A DNA stretch of 44,745 bases. Source: Phycisphaerales bacterium (GTDB lineage: Bacteria; Planctomycetota; Phycisphaerae; Sedimentisphaerales; Anaerobacaceae). Both the position numbers and the translations under genes were made by a program. Location: positions 53,473-98,217 of the forward strand of contig PLLP01000021.1 in the NCBI GenBank assembly GCA_003141315.1. Direction: 5' to 3'. Of this stretch, positions 24,018-31,005 are shown in pieces. The notes under the pieces were generated by a model. The model did not search any database and was not told the DNA's origin. It saw only the letters and a program-made list of their open reading frames with translations. The stretch's first letter is position 1. Every line of letters starts with the position of its first letter.

Positions 24018-25034
24018 ATGGAATTGAGCTGGATAATGATATTTCGGATAACGGCAGCAATGGTGACGATAGCATTGCTGATGAGGTTTATCGGCGCAAG
24101 CTGGCAAACGAGCATACGAACAGCAGCAGTAATGTATGTCGGAGCGGTGCTGATAGGTGCGCTGTGCTGGCCGAGCATAGCGCCGGCAGAACCATTCGGG
24201 ATAGTATCGGCGGGGAATTTCGACGGCGGCGGGATAGTAAGGCTGCTGGCCCTGGCGTTTTTGAGCGGCCTTTTCGCATATTTTATAGCATGGCCTGTCG
24301 GTAAGCAAATAGCCGTGCTGGCGGCGCCCGCAGGTCTGGCGGTATGGTCTATACGCAGCGGCAGTATGGCAAATCTTATGCAGGCCAACTCAACGTTAGA
24401 TGCAAGAATGGCGATACTCGCAAAGCTGAGATGGGAGTCTTTCTTCTGGCTGGCGGTCGTGCTGGCAGGTTTTGCAGGCGTGTATCTGGCAAGCAAAATA
24501 ACACGGCCAAAGAAACAGAAGGACGGAGGCGCAGAGGAACAGAGGAAGATTTTCGGAACTGAGGGGTTCAGTGCGGATTTCAAAAAACTCAAAGCAGGCA
24601 TCGGCAACATAAATATATTAACCGCGATTTTCGGTTCCGGCGTAATAGCCGTCCTGATTATCCTTCAATTGGCACGCGGCGAGAGATTCTACGACGAAAG
24701 GCTGGGTTATCTGATTGGCCAGCCGGACAAGGGCCAGATAACTTTTGCGATAATTACCGGTTTCGCAGGAGCTGGTTTTGCGGTGAAAAAATTTCTCGGG
24801 CTTTCGTTTTTCTGGTCTGTGCTGGCAGTTCCCGTGACAGCCGTTTTCGTTTCATTTATTTACGCCAGCCGGGCAACGGTCGAGCATATTACCGCCAGCT
24901 GGCCGGCAATCTTTTTCGCAAATTCGATGGTCGCAATACTGCCAATCGAGCTGGTATCATTCGGAACGCTGGGGGCAATATTGGGCTATCTTATGGCAGT
25001 AAGATACGAATACTGGCGGCAATACGAAAGTTAG
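24018..25034 (+). CDS. Multi-pass membrane protein, unknown function
   Basis: A 338-residue protein with about nine hydrophobic helices: a cluster of four or five in residues 5-165, a polar cytoplasmic loop (about 168-200, KKQKDGGAEEQRKIF) and four more helices to the end. No catalytic motif or family is recognised. An AAGGAG lies 20 bases before ATG 24018, separated from it by TCCGCCACAGGCAG, which looks like a degenerate piece of the GC repeat found elsewhere. No better start exists. Confidence 0.75.
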   Translation: MELSWIMIFRITAAMVTIALLMRFIGASWQTSIRTAAVMYVGAVLIGALCWPSIAPAEPFGIVSAGNFDGGGIVRLLALAFLSGLFAYFIAWPVGKQIAVLAAPAGLAVWSIRSGSMANLMQANSTLDARMAILAKLRWESFFWLAVVLAGFAGVYLASKITRPKKQKDGGAEEQRKIFGTEGFSADFKKLKAGIGNINILTAIFGSGVIAVLIILQLARGERFYDERLGYLIGQPDKGQITFAIITGFAGAGFAVKKFLGLSFFWSVLAVPVTAVFVSFIYASRATVEHITASWPAIFFANSMVAILPIELVSFGTLGAILGYLMAVRYEYWRQYES

Positions 25035-25043
25035 CGCAAAGCA

Positions 25044-25076
25044 GCCCGCCTGGGCGGGCCCCGCCGCGGCGGGGCC
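25044..25076. repeat. Double GC-rich palindrome (copy 2)
   Basis: Two adjacent perfect dyads: GCCCGCCTGGGCGGGC (25044-25059) and GGCCCCGCCGCGGCGGGGCC (25057-25076), followed by TTCC and nine A. They lie 10 bp after the membrane protein gene. The rest of the gap to csrA (about 25080-25365) is AT-rich and shows no gene. Confidence 0.8.
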
Positions 25077-25378
25077 TTCCAAAAAAAAATCGCACATAAC
25101 CATTGCCATTTTTGTTTATAACCCTATACATATCAAAGCCTTATGCAAACAAAGTCTTATAATCAAATAAAAGGCGTGAAAGTTTTACAAAAATTAAATG
25201 TTTTGGGTGGTTAAATTAGCCGAATTAGAAAAAGAGCCGCAAGGATTGCGGGGTGCGTTTATTTTGTCATAAGTTATTATAAAATAAAGAAATAGAAAAG
25301 AAAAACCTTGAAACATACCGAACTTTGTGGCGCTCTTTAGCGTAAAGATAATAAACCAACCTGCAAAAGGAGTTGAAA

Positions 25379-25609
25379 ATGTTGGTTCTAAGCAGACAAA
25401 AAGATGAATCTATAATAATCGGCGATGACGTAGAAGTGGTAATCGTGGATGTGAGGGGCGATAAGGTACGACTGGGGATTACTGCACCAAAGAACATATC
25501 AGTCCATCGAAGAGAGGTCTACGAAGCAATTCAGCGGGAAAAGAAAGATAAGGCTGATAAAGACAATCCGCCATCAGCAGAACAAAACCCGAAGGCGAAA
25601 GAAGAGTAG
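25379..25609 (+). CDS. csrA: Carbon storage regulator CsrA (RsmA)
   Basis: 76 residues beginning [17 protein letters not shown], the classic CsrA N terminus, followed by [20 protein letters not shown] and [10 protein letters not shown]. It is a dimeric RNA-binding protein that blocks or stabilises mRNAs at GGA motifs. The start is ATG 25379 with AAAGGAG seven bases upstream; that site contains GGA, so autoregulation is possible. After residue 55 a charged tail rich in K/D/E/P extends the protein past the core. It is monocistronic, ending in a hairpin-rich region and a strong terminator. Confidence 0.96.
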   Translation: MLVLSRQKDESIIIGDDVEVVIVDVRGDKVRLGITAPKNISVHRREVYEAIQREKKDKADKDNPPSAEQNPKAKEE

Positions 25610-25639
25610 AATCGCATCTATTTAAAGAATGTGTATTTA

Positions 25640-25775
25640 GCGCAAACAAGTATTTGTGCAGCGAAGGCATAGCAAAATATGCGAAGCAAAAATTAAATCA
25701 GGTGCGAAATAAAGGCCTGCCCGAATTTTCGGACAGGTTTAAAAAGCCCGCGATTTGCTGAAAAAGCAGGTGCGG
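25640..25775 (+). other. Hairpin-rich csrA 3' region, possible small RNA
   Basis: Three hairpins in series: GCGCAAA/TTTGTGC (25640-25659), CCTGcCCGAA/TTCGGaCAGG (25716-25737) and CCCGC-TGCT/AGCA-GCGGG (25747-25775). They lead directly into an intrinsic terminator. No ORF is visible. This could be a structured csrA 3' UTR or a separate small RNA; no clear promoter is seen. Confidence 0.4.
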
Positions 25776-25785
25776 GAAAATGGGA

Positions 25786-25828
25786 AACCATTCAATATTG
25801 CGAAGGCGTAAGATTGAATGGTTTTTTT
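25786..25828 (+). terminator. Intrinsic terminator downstream of csrA
   Basis: AACCATTCAAT pairs perfectly with ATTGAATGGTT around a 16-base loop, followed by TTTTTT. It is the clearest rho-independent terminator in the window. Confidence 0.88.
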
Positions 25829-25890
25829 ATGCGCATAACAAAGGCACAAAGGAGCAAAGGCTCAAAGGGACAATACCTGCACAAACTAAC

Positions 25891-27078
25891 TCAGTTGCCC
25901 ATAACAGTTATGGTCGGCGGCATAAGGTTCGCACTTTGTTTTAAGCTTTCCAGCCTTTCTAAAGCTTGTCTAAGAGATTGCTTTGCGATGTCGGCCTTTA
26001 TCGAAAGGACTTCATAGCCGTCAGTCTTTTTGAGAAGCTCTTCTGCCTTAATACGCTGATTCAACAGGAATGCCCTAAGCTGATCAAAACGGTTGCTTCT
26101 GGAGAGCCTGTCGGTAAGTTCCTCATTCAAACGTTCAATACGATTACCGCCAAGAGATGCTCGAAGTTCTTCCCGTCTCTGGGCAAGCTCAATCCTGGCT
26201 TTGAAGAGTTTTTCCCTCGCATTTGCAAGGTCTTGTGCAGAAGCATTGCCGGTTTCGACGAGTTTTTGAACTGAATCCATTTGCTTTTGTGCTTCGGCAA
26301 CCATATCACTGAACTCTCTGGAAATATCATCATTTGCAATCTTTAGTTCTGTATTCTGCCTGAGACTCTCAATTTGCTTAGGTAAATCTTTAAGATAAAT
26401 TTCGTTATCAGCCTCATCCATTTCCAAAGCCTCAATTCTGGTCTGGATGCTGTTAATGTCAGCGAGGATTGTTTTTCGGGACAAATCGCGGGAGCCGGAT
26501 AAAATTCGAAGCCTTTCCTGCATTCCGTAAAAATCTTTTTCCGCTTTGTTGGCATCTTCTCCAGCAATTTTGATTTGCTGATTTAACCTATCCCCGTATT
26601 CCATAAAAGACTTATCCAGATTTTTTTTAAGGCCATCGATAAGAGATTGCATAAATTCCCTGGCAGCCGGTCTGGGGTCGCCGCTGTCGTTGCCGTTAAG
26701 CACGTTAATCTCCAAACCGAAAGTATATATATGGTCGCTGCCGTTGGATGGGCTCGCGGGTGCGGGTAAGGGCGAAATGCCTATAACTCCGACCATTCGC
26801 TGAACGAAATCGTCCGAAATATCTTTCGCATCGTAGCCAAGAATATCCTTTGCTGCCGCGGCACCGATTCCCGAACTATTCAAAATGAAAGAAATATTTT
26901 GCAGCATCTGGGAATTAAATACGGTATCGTCTGCGATTATTCTGATTACACAGGATGCCTGATAAGTGCCGGAGATTGGCCCGGAGGCCTGCGGTTTTGG
27001 TTTTTCTGCCGAGAATGCAGACTGAGCAATACATAAAATCATTGCGATAAAAATAACGGCAATTTTGTTCATTTTCAT
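25891..27078 (-). CDS. Exported coiled-coil protein of the ECF sigma operon
   Basis: 395 residues. The signal peptide (about 1-24) ends in QSAFSAE. A domain of about 130 residues follows (SGTYQASCVIRIIADDTVF...), then a long coiled coil from about 165 to 370 with heptads of K/E/L/Q/R (ANKAEKDFYGMQERL, SLRQNTELKIANDDIS). The N-terminal part recalls the chain-length-determinant/Wzz style of periplasmic domain, but this is weak. It is the third gene after an ECF sigma factor and a one-helix membrane protein, with 13 bp between genes, so it probably acts in the same signalling or envelope-stress unit. Confidence 0.8.
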   Translation of the reverse strand: MKMNKIAVIFIAMILCIAQSAFSAEKPKPQASGPISGTYQASCVIRIIADDTVFNSQMLQNISFILNSSGIGAAAAKDILGYDAKDISDDFVQRMVGVIGISPLPAPASPSNGSDHIYTFGLEINVLNGNDSGDPRPAAREFMQSLIDGLKKNLDKSFMEYGDRLNQQIKIAGEDANKAEKDFYGMQERLRILSGSRDLSRKTILADINSIQTRIEALEMDEADNEIYLKDLPKQIESLRQNTELKIANDDISREFSDMVAEAQKQMDSVQKLVETGNASAQDLANAREKLFKARIELAQRREELRASLGGNRIERLNEELTDRLSRSNRFDQLRAFLLNQRIKAEELLKKTDGYEVLSIKADIAKQSLRQALERLESLKQSANLMPPTITVMGN

Positions 27079-27091
27079 AAAATACTCCTTA

Positions 27092-27673
27092 TCAGATACT
27101 CATATTGTTTTTATTGACGGTGACATTTTGGATTTTCAGCAGCTTTTGTCTGGCAGATTCCGCTGAAGGGGTCTGCGGGAAAAGCTCTATAACCTGGTTA
27201 TAAGCCTTCACGGCAGAATCCGTGTCATTAAGCTCGTCGTGCATTTTGTCGGCACTGGAGACGAGAATAAAGGCGGTTTTATTGATGTCCTCGTTAAGCT
27301 TTTCTATCGGGTCCCTGAATTCAGCAAGCTGCGCATCCAGTTTTGCGATGCGTTCGAGGCTTCGCTGCCGCTCAAGCACATCACGGACGAGATTCAGCGT
27401 GGCATCGACCCTTTTATTGAGGTCTTGAATCTGGACATTCAATGAAGCTGTTTGTTCGGCGGTGAGCGGTTTCGGGCCGGTATTTTTCATTATGGTAAAA
27501 ATGCACAAACCCGCCAGCAGCAAAATAATAACAACGGGGCTTACAATCATTTTTATTCGTCTTCTCTGATACCGCCTGCGGACAGAGCCGGCCAGGTTAT
27601 CAGGCTTGTATAAAGCGCCGCCGGCAGATTTGTCAGCCGCCTGAAGTAATTGTTCCAATCTATCATTGTTCAT
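27092..27673 (-). CDS. Single-pass membrane protein, candidate anti-sigma partner
   Basis: 193 residues. A short cytoplasmic N terminus (1-40, MNNDRLEQLLQAADKSAGG...) is followed by a basic RRRYQRRRIK and a membrane helix (about 43-62, VSPVVIILLLAGLCIFTI). The periplasmic part is a coiled coil and then a tetratricopeptide-like segment (AVKAYNQVIELFPQTPSAESARQKLL). It starts four bases after the sigma gene. One-helix proteins directly downstream of ECF sigma genes are usually their anti-sigma factors; the short N-terminal part would be the sigma-binding portion. No zinc (HxxxCxxC) motif is present. Confidence 0.75.
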   Translation of the reverse strand: MNNDRLEQLLQAADKSAGGALYKPDNLAGSVRRRYQRRRIKMIVSPVVIILLLAGLCIFTIMKNTGPKPLTAEQTASLNVQIQDLNKRVDATLNLVRDVLERQRSLERIAKLDAQLAEFRDPIEKLNEDINKTAFILVSSADKMHDELNDTDSAVKAYNQVIELFPQTPSAESARQKLLKIQNVTVNKNNMSI

Positions 27674-27676
27674 ATC

Positions 27677-28270
27677 TTATTCTCTCGTTAAATCGGCGAG
27701 TTTCTTTCCCAGCAAATCCCTTGCACGCGACAATCTGACGTTAAGAGTATTTTCAGAAATTTTTAGAACCTGCATAATATCAGCGGTCTTCATCTCCTGA
27801 AGATATTTCAAGACCACCGCTTCACGATATTTAGCAGGCAGAGATTTAACTGCTTTACGAACGCACTCGAAGGTTTCATCGTCTATCTGCTTATCAGCGG
27901 TGTCTGAAGAAGCCGATTCGAGGCCGCCTGCAAATTTTCCGAGAAATTTAAGCGTGAGTATTTTTTTATATTTACAGGTTCTGCATTTATTTATTGTTAT
28001 GGTAAAGAGCCAGGTTTTTACATCACATTCGCAGCGGAAATTTTTCAGCCCCGTAAAAGCCGCCAGGAAAACATCCTGCACAACATCATCGACGTCGCCG
28101 GGCCAGCCGAGCAGCCTGTTCGCAAGCAGCGCTACGTCCGCAGAATGTTCCCTTACAATCGATTCGAGAGTAACATCTCTATTCACCTGAGCAATTCCAA
28201 TCAGGATTTTAGCGTCAATTTCCTCGTTATGGGCCCGACCGGCCGCTATATTTAAGTCGGTATTGGCCAT
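27677..28270 (-). CDS. ECF-family RNA polymerase sigma factor
   Basis: 197 residues from ATG 28270 (MANTDLNIAAGRAHNEE); an ATG 72 bases upstream is possible but has no better ribosome site. Region 2 is visible as ANRLLGWPGDVDDVVQDVFLAAFTGLKNFR...KTWLFTITINKCRT and region 4 as SLPAKYREAVVLKYLQEMKTADIMQVLKISENTLNVRLSRARDLL. There is no region 3, as in all ECF factors. It directs polymerase to a specific promoter set, probably including its own operon. It is the first gene of a three-gene unit with a one-helix membrane protein and an exported coiled-coil protein. Confidence 0.93.
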   Translation of the reverse strand: MANTDLNIAAGRAHNEEIDAKILIGIAQVNRDVTLESIVREHSADVALLANRLLGWPGDVDDVVQDVFLAAFTGLKNFRCECDVKTWLFTITINKCRTCKYKKILTLKFLGKFAGGLESASSDTADKQIDDETFECVRKAVKSLPAKYREAVVLKYLQEMKTADIMQVLKISENTLNVRLSRARDLLGKKLADLTRE

Positions 28271-28350
28271 AACTATTATATTAGAGCAGCGGAGGGCAAA
28301 AAACTTACAAAAATCCTGAAAAAAATTAAAAATTTCCGGCATTCAGCCTG

Positions 28351-28474
28351 CCCCGTTAGAGAAAGCCGCCGACCCGCTGCGACGCATCGCGGCGAGTTTT
28401 AATCGGTGGCCAATATTGCCTAAAGCCGACGATGGTTTAATGCTACCGCCTTCCAGCAGATTCTCTAATGGGGT
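28351..28474. mobile_element. MITE-like repeat element, copy 4 (124 bp)
   Basis: The ends are GCCCCGTTAGAGAA and TTCTCTAATGGGGT. The interior (AGCCGC ... TTTTAATCGGTGG ... AAAGCCGAC-x-ATGGTTTAATG) aligns with copy 2, with an extra segment of about 27 bp. It ends exactly at the stop codon (CTA on the plus strand, 28475-28477) of the displaced ETF-QO 3' end. It separates the ECF operon from the methyltransferase. Confidence 0.85.
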
Positions 28475-28560
28475 CTACATTCGTTTGTATTTAGGGCCGC
28501 CGGCGCCTTCCGGGGCAGTCCAGCGGATATTATCAAATTTCGCACACCGTCCTGTTTGCA
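28475..28560 (-). pseudogene. Displaced 3' end of the ETF-quinone oxidoreductase gene
   Basis: On the minus strand this encodes FDNIRWTAPEGAGGPKYKRM and a TAG stop, nearly the same as the C terminus of the intact ETF-QO at 29271 (FDNIRWTAPEGTGGPKYKRL). Similarity fades upstream (to about 28560) and no full gene is present. It lies just past the methyltransferase gene. Confidence 0.85.
28476..28537. repeat. Direct repeat C: remnant copy of ETF-QO 3' end
   Basis: 62 bp with five mismatches to 29272-29333, same orientation. The two copies bracket the SAM methyltransferase gene. Confidence 0.88.
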
Positions 28561-28578
28561 GCTATACTTTTTCATTTA

Positions 28579-29256
28579 TTACCCCCTCTTCTTTAACATA
28601 ATTTTCATCCAGATATCTGTTAGTTCCATCTGATAATTATCTTTGAATGCAGTTTGGTCTAAAATAGTCTTAATTTTGCTGTCATATTCCTGCTTGCTGA
28701 AACCGTGGAGTTCAGTGACTTTAGTTAAAATCAGGTAAATCAAAAATCCGTAATTTTTCTTTGCCTGCTCGATGCACTCTTTGAGGGCATCACGGCACGG
28801 GTCATATATCCACCCCTCTCCGTCTTTTTTTAAGACACGATAACACTCATCGAATACCTTGGCCGGCTTGTTCCAGTGATGCAGTGAGCCAGTGCTGACG
28901 ATAAAATCAATCGAACTACCCCCAAAAGGGAGAGCGGCAGCATCACCAAACTCAAATTGAACGTTCCGGATATCTTTGGCATGACGTTTTGCTATCTTGA
29001 CCATTTGTCTGCTGAGGTCAATGCCAAAAACCTGCAGTCCCGGCGCCCTCTTTGCAAGCTCTATCGACAAAAACCCTGTTCCTGAACCTAAATCTACAAC
29101 GGTTCCGCTTCTTATCTTCTTAACGATGTCATCAGCTATTTTACCTTCCGGCTTTTTAAGAATTCTGGCGGGTATGGCATCGTAAAATATAGCAGCAGGA
29201 GCTGGAATTGCTTCAAATCTGCTCTGGATATCCCTGATGAATTTTGTCAGAGACAT
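28579..29256 (-). CDS. Class I SAM-dependent methyltransferase (probable small-molecule type)
   Basis: 225 residues with the Rossmann methyltransferase motifs: motif I VVDLGSGTGFLSIEL (about 52-66), the acidic end of beta-2 in VFGIDLSRQMVKIAK, FEFGDAAALPF and the motif IV/post-I region FIVSTGSLHHW. This Methyltransf_11/25 pattern is typical of UbiE/biotin-type and many secondary-metabolite enzymes, so the substrate cannot be named. AAAGGA lies ten bases before ATG 29256 and overlaps the ETF-QO stop, so it is co-transcribed with the ETF genes. It is bracketed by duplicate ETF-QO 3' ends, suggesting acquisition by insertion. Confidence 0.88.
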   Translation of the reverse strand: MSLTKFIRDIQSRFEAIPAPAAIFYDAIPARILKKPEGKIADDIVKKIRSGTVVDLGSGTGFLSIELAKRAPGLQVFGIDLSRQMVKIAKRHAKDIRNVQFEFGDAAALPFGGSSIDFIVSTGSLHHWNKPAKVFDECYRVLKKDGEGWIYDPCRDALKECIEQAKKNYGFLIYLILTKVTELHGFSKQEYDSKIKTILDQTAFKDNYQMELTDIWMKIMLKKRG

Positions 29257-29270
29257 AATTATTATTCCTT

Positions 29271-30935
29271 TTACAATCGTTTGTATTTCGGGCCGCCGGT
29301 GCCTTCCGGTGCGGTCCAGCGGATATTATCAAACGGGCATTTTCGCTGACAGGTCTTGCAGTGCAGGCAGTTCGAAGGATTTGCGGGTTTTACCTGGCCG
29401 GCGACGGTATCATAGACACCCGCCGGACAAAAAGTAATACAGGGACTGTTAAATTCCGGCGTGCATTTCTGCGAGCAGGTGTTGCGATTGATAATCGTTA
29501 AGTGACTCGGCTGGTCTTCGCGATGGCTGGTCGAAGCGAGTGCGGTAAAGGCATTTTTATCGAAAGAAGCAGCCGGTTTGAGGCGGTATGCGGCGGCTCT
29601 CAAAGCCTTGTAGTCTTCTTCGATTTTGAATTTCGGAAGGAGACCGCCAAGCACAGATAAAGGCATACCAAACAAAGGGCCGAGCCTGGCAACAGTCTGC
29701 CGGAAATTCCGGGCGGATTCCATTTCCTTTGCGATGTTCGAGCAGTTGATAAGAGTTGTATAGCGGGCGGCGGTCTGCCGGGGGTATGAAAGGCTTTCGT
29801 GAATGGCCTTTGCGGCCTGGATGCCGGAATCGATTGCGTTGTGCAGGCCCTTGACTTTGAGCATATTTACGAAGCCTGCGCTGTCGCCGGCAATAATGCA
29901 GTTGGCTTTGCCGATGTAGCCGCCGGCGTCCCGCGGTATCGAACACAAGCCGCCTTCGGGAATCATTTTCGCGCCGGCTTCGACGACTGTGCCGCCCTCG
30001 ATAAATTGTTTAACGAAACTGTGCTGCTTGAAAAGAGCGAGCGCATCCTGCGGATTGAAGTCGCGGTATTTGAAGTCGAGGCCGACAATCATACCAATTG
30101 TCAGATGGTCGTTGTCAGCGGCAAAGATAGTTCCGCCGCCAAACATAGCCGGCCCGACGACCGGCGTCCACAAGGGATAGCCCATAGCGTGAATGGCACG
30201 GCCTGCGGTAAATCTTTTATACTGGTCACTATTAACCTTAATAAGCTCTTTTACGCCGAGAGAGAAAAGCTGCGGCCTTTGCCTGTGGAGGCCGGCCTTT
30301 TCGATAAACTTTTCAGTGACAAGCCCGTCGCAGCCTTCCGCGAGAATGACGAAGCCGGTATGAATAATTTCGCCGGCGAGAAAATTGGGCTGCCTGTTCC
30401 CTTGTTTATCGAGCCCCTGGTCAACAAGTTTTACGCCGACCGTCTGGCCTGCGTCATCGAGGATAATATCGTTTGCGGCAAAACCGGTAAGGATTTCGAC
30501 GCCGAGACTAACAGCAATTTTGCCGAGAAACGCGGTAAGTTTGCTAATTGAAACCGAGTAATCGTCTTTGTGAATCATCTGGCCGAAATTGAGCCGGAAA
30601 ATCTTCGCCAGACCAATCAGGGGTGAGATATTAAGAGACGTTTTTCTGCCGGGGAAAAAAAGAATCTCGTTTCGGTCGATTTTGTTTGCGAAGATTTCTT
30701 TTGCCTGGTCGGTATTCTGCCAGCCCGGGGATGCAGCGTTAAGCAGCGTAAAGAGAGACTGCGTTTCGAGGACGGCGCCGGAGAGGTTATGGCTGCCGAG
30801 CGAACCGCCCTTCTCAATTACACAGACATCGAGGTCGTGCTTTTTAAGTTTTAACTGGATAGCCGCGGCGAGCCCTGCAGACCCCCCGCCGACAATCAGC
30901 ACTGAAACCTTGTTGTAATCAACGATACCGGACAT
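29271..30935 (-). CDS. Electron-transfer flavoprotein:ubiquinone oxidoreductase with C-terminal ferredoxin domain
   Basis: A 554-residue membrane-associated flavoprotein that passes electrons from ETF to the quinone pool. The N-terminal FAD site is VLIVGGGSAGLAAAIQL (about 11-27) and EKGGSLGSHNLSGAVLE follows. The quinone/membrane region is central. A C-terminal 4Fe-4S domain has cysteines in PCITFCPAGVYD and NCLHCKTCQRKCPFDNIRW, ending PEGTGGPKYKRL as in mitochondrial-type ETF-QO. It equals a FixC-FixX fusion in layout. It lies downstream of the EtfB-EtfA fusion, with a gap of 70 bp. Confidence 0.93.
   Translation of the reverse strand: MSGIVDYNKVSVLIVGGGSAGLAAAIQLKLKKHDLDVCVIEKGGSLGSHNLSGAVLETQSLFTLLNAASPGWQNTDQAKEIFANKIDRNEILFFPGRKTSLNISPLIGLAKIFRLNFGQMIHKDDYSVSISKLTAFLGKIAVSLGVEILTGFAANDIILDDAGQTVGVKLVDQGLDKQGNRQPNFLAGEIIHTGFVILAEGCDGLVTEKFIEKAGLHRQRPQLFSLGVKELIKVNSDQYKRFTAGRAIHAMGYPLWTPVVGPAMFGGGTIFAADNDHLTIGMIVGLDFKYRDFNPQDALALFKQHSFVKQFIEGGTVVEAGAKMIPEGGLCSIPRDAGGYIGKANCIIAGDSAGFVNMLKVKGLHNAIDSGIQAAKAIHESLSYPRQTAARYTTLINCSNIAKEMESARNFRQTVARLGPLFGMPLSVLGGLLPKFKIEEDYKALRAAAYRLKPAASFDKNAFTALASTSHREDQPSHLTIINRNTCSQKCTPEFNSPCITFCPAGVYDTVAGQVKPANPSNCLHCKTCQRKCPFDNIRWTAPEGTGGPKYKRL
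29272..29333. repeat. Direct repeat D: intact ETF-QO 3' end
   Basis: The in-gene partner of the 62-bp repeat at 28476-28537. It covers the last 20 codons of the intact gene. Confidence 0.88.
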
Positions 30936-31005
30936 TACATTTCCACAATATATTATAATTCAAAATCGTAAAAATATTAAAACGCTTTTCCTGCAATTCA
31001 TTCGT

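Noticed and set aside
23825-24610. A 261-codon minus-strand frame over the end of the cyclophilin gene and the membrane protein gene
   Set aside because: It spans two plus-strand genes and an intergenic gap and has low-complexity, shadow-like composition.
25044-25076. A terminator for the plus-strand membrane gene
   Set aside because: The palindromes are strong, but an A-tract follows instead of a T-tract, and the sequence belongs to the dispersed GC-repeat family; termination cannot be claimed.
29799-30551. A 250-codon plus-strand frame opposite ETF-QO
   Set aside because: Antisense shadow; the minus strand carries the FAD and ferredoxin motifs.
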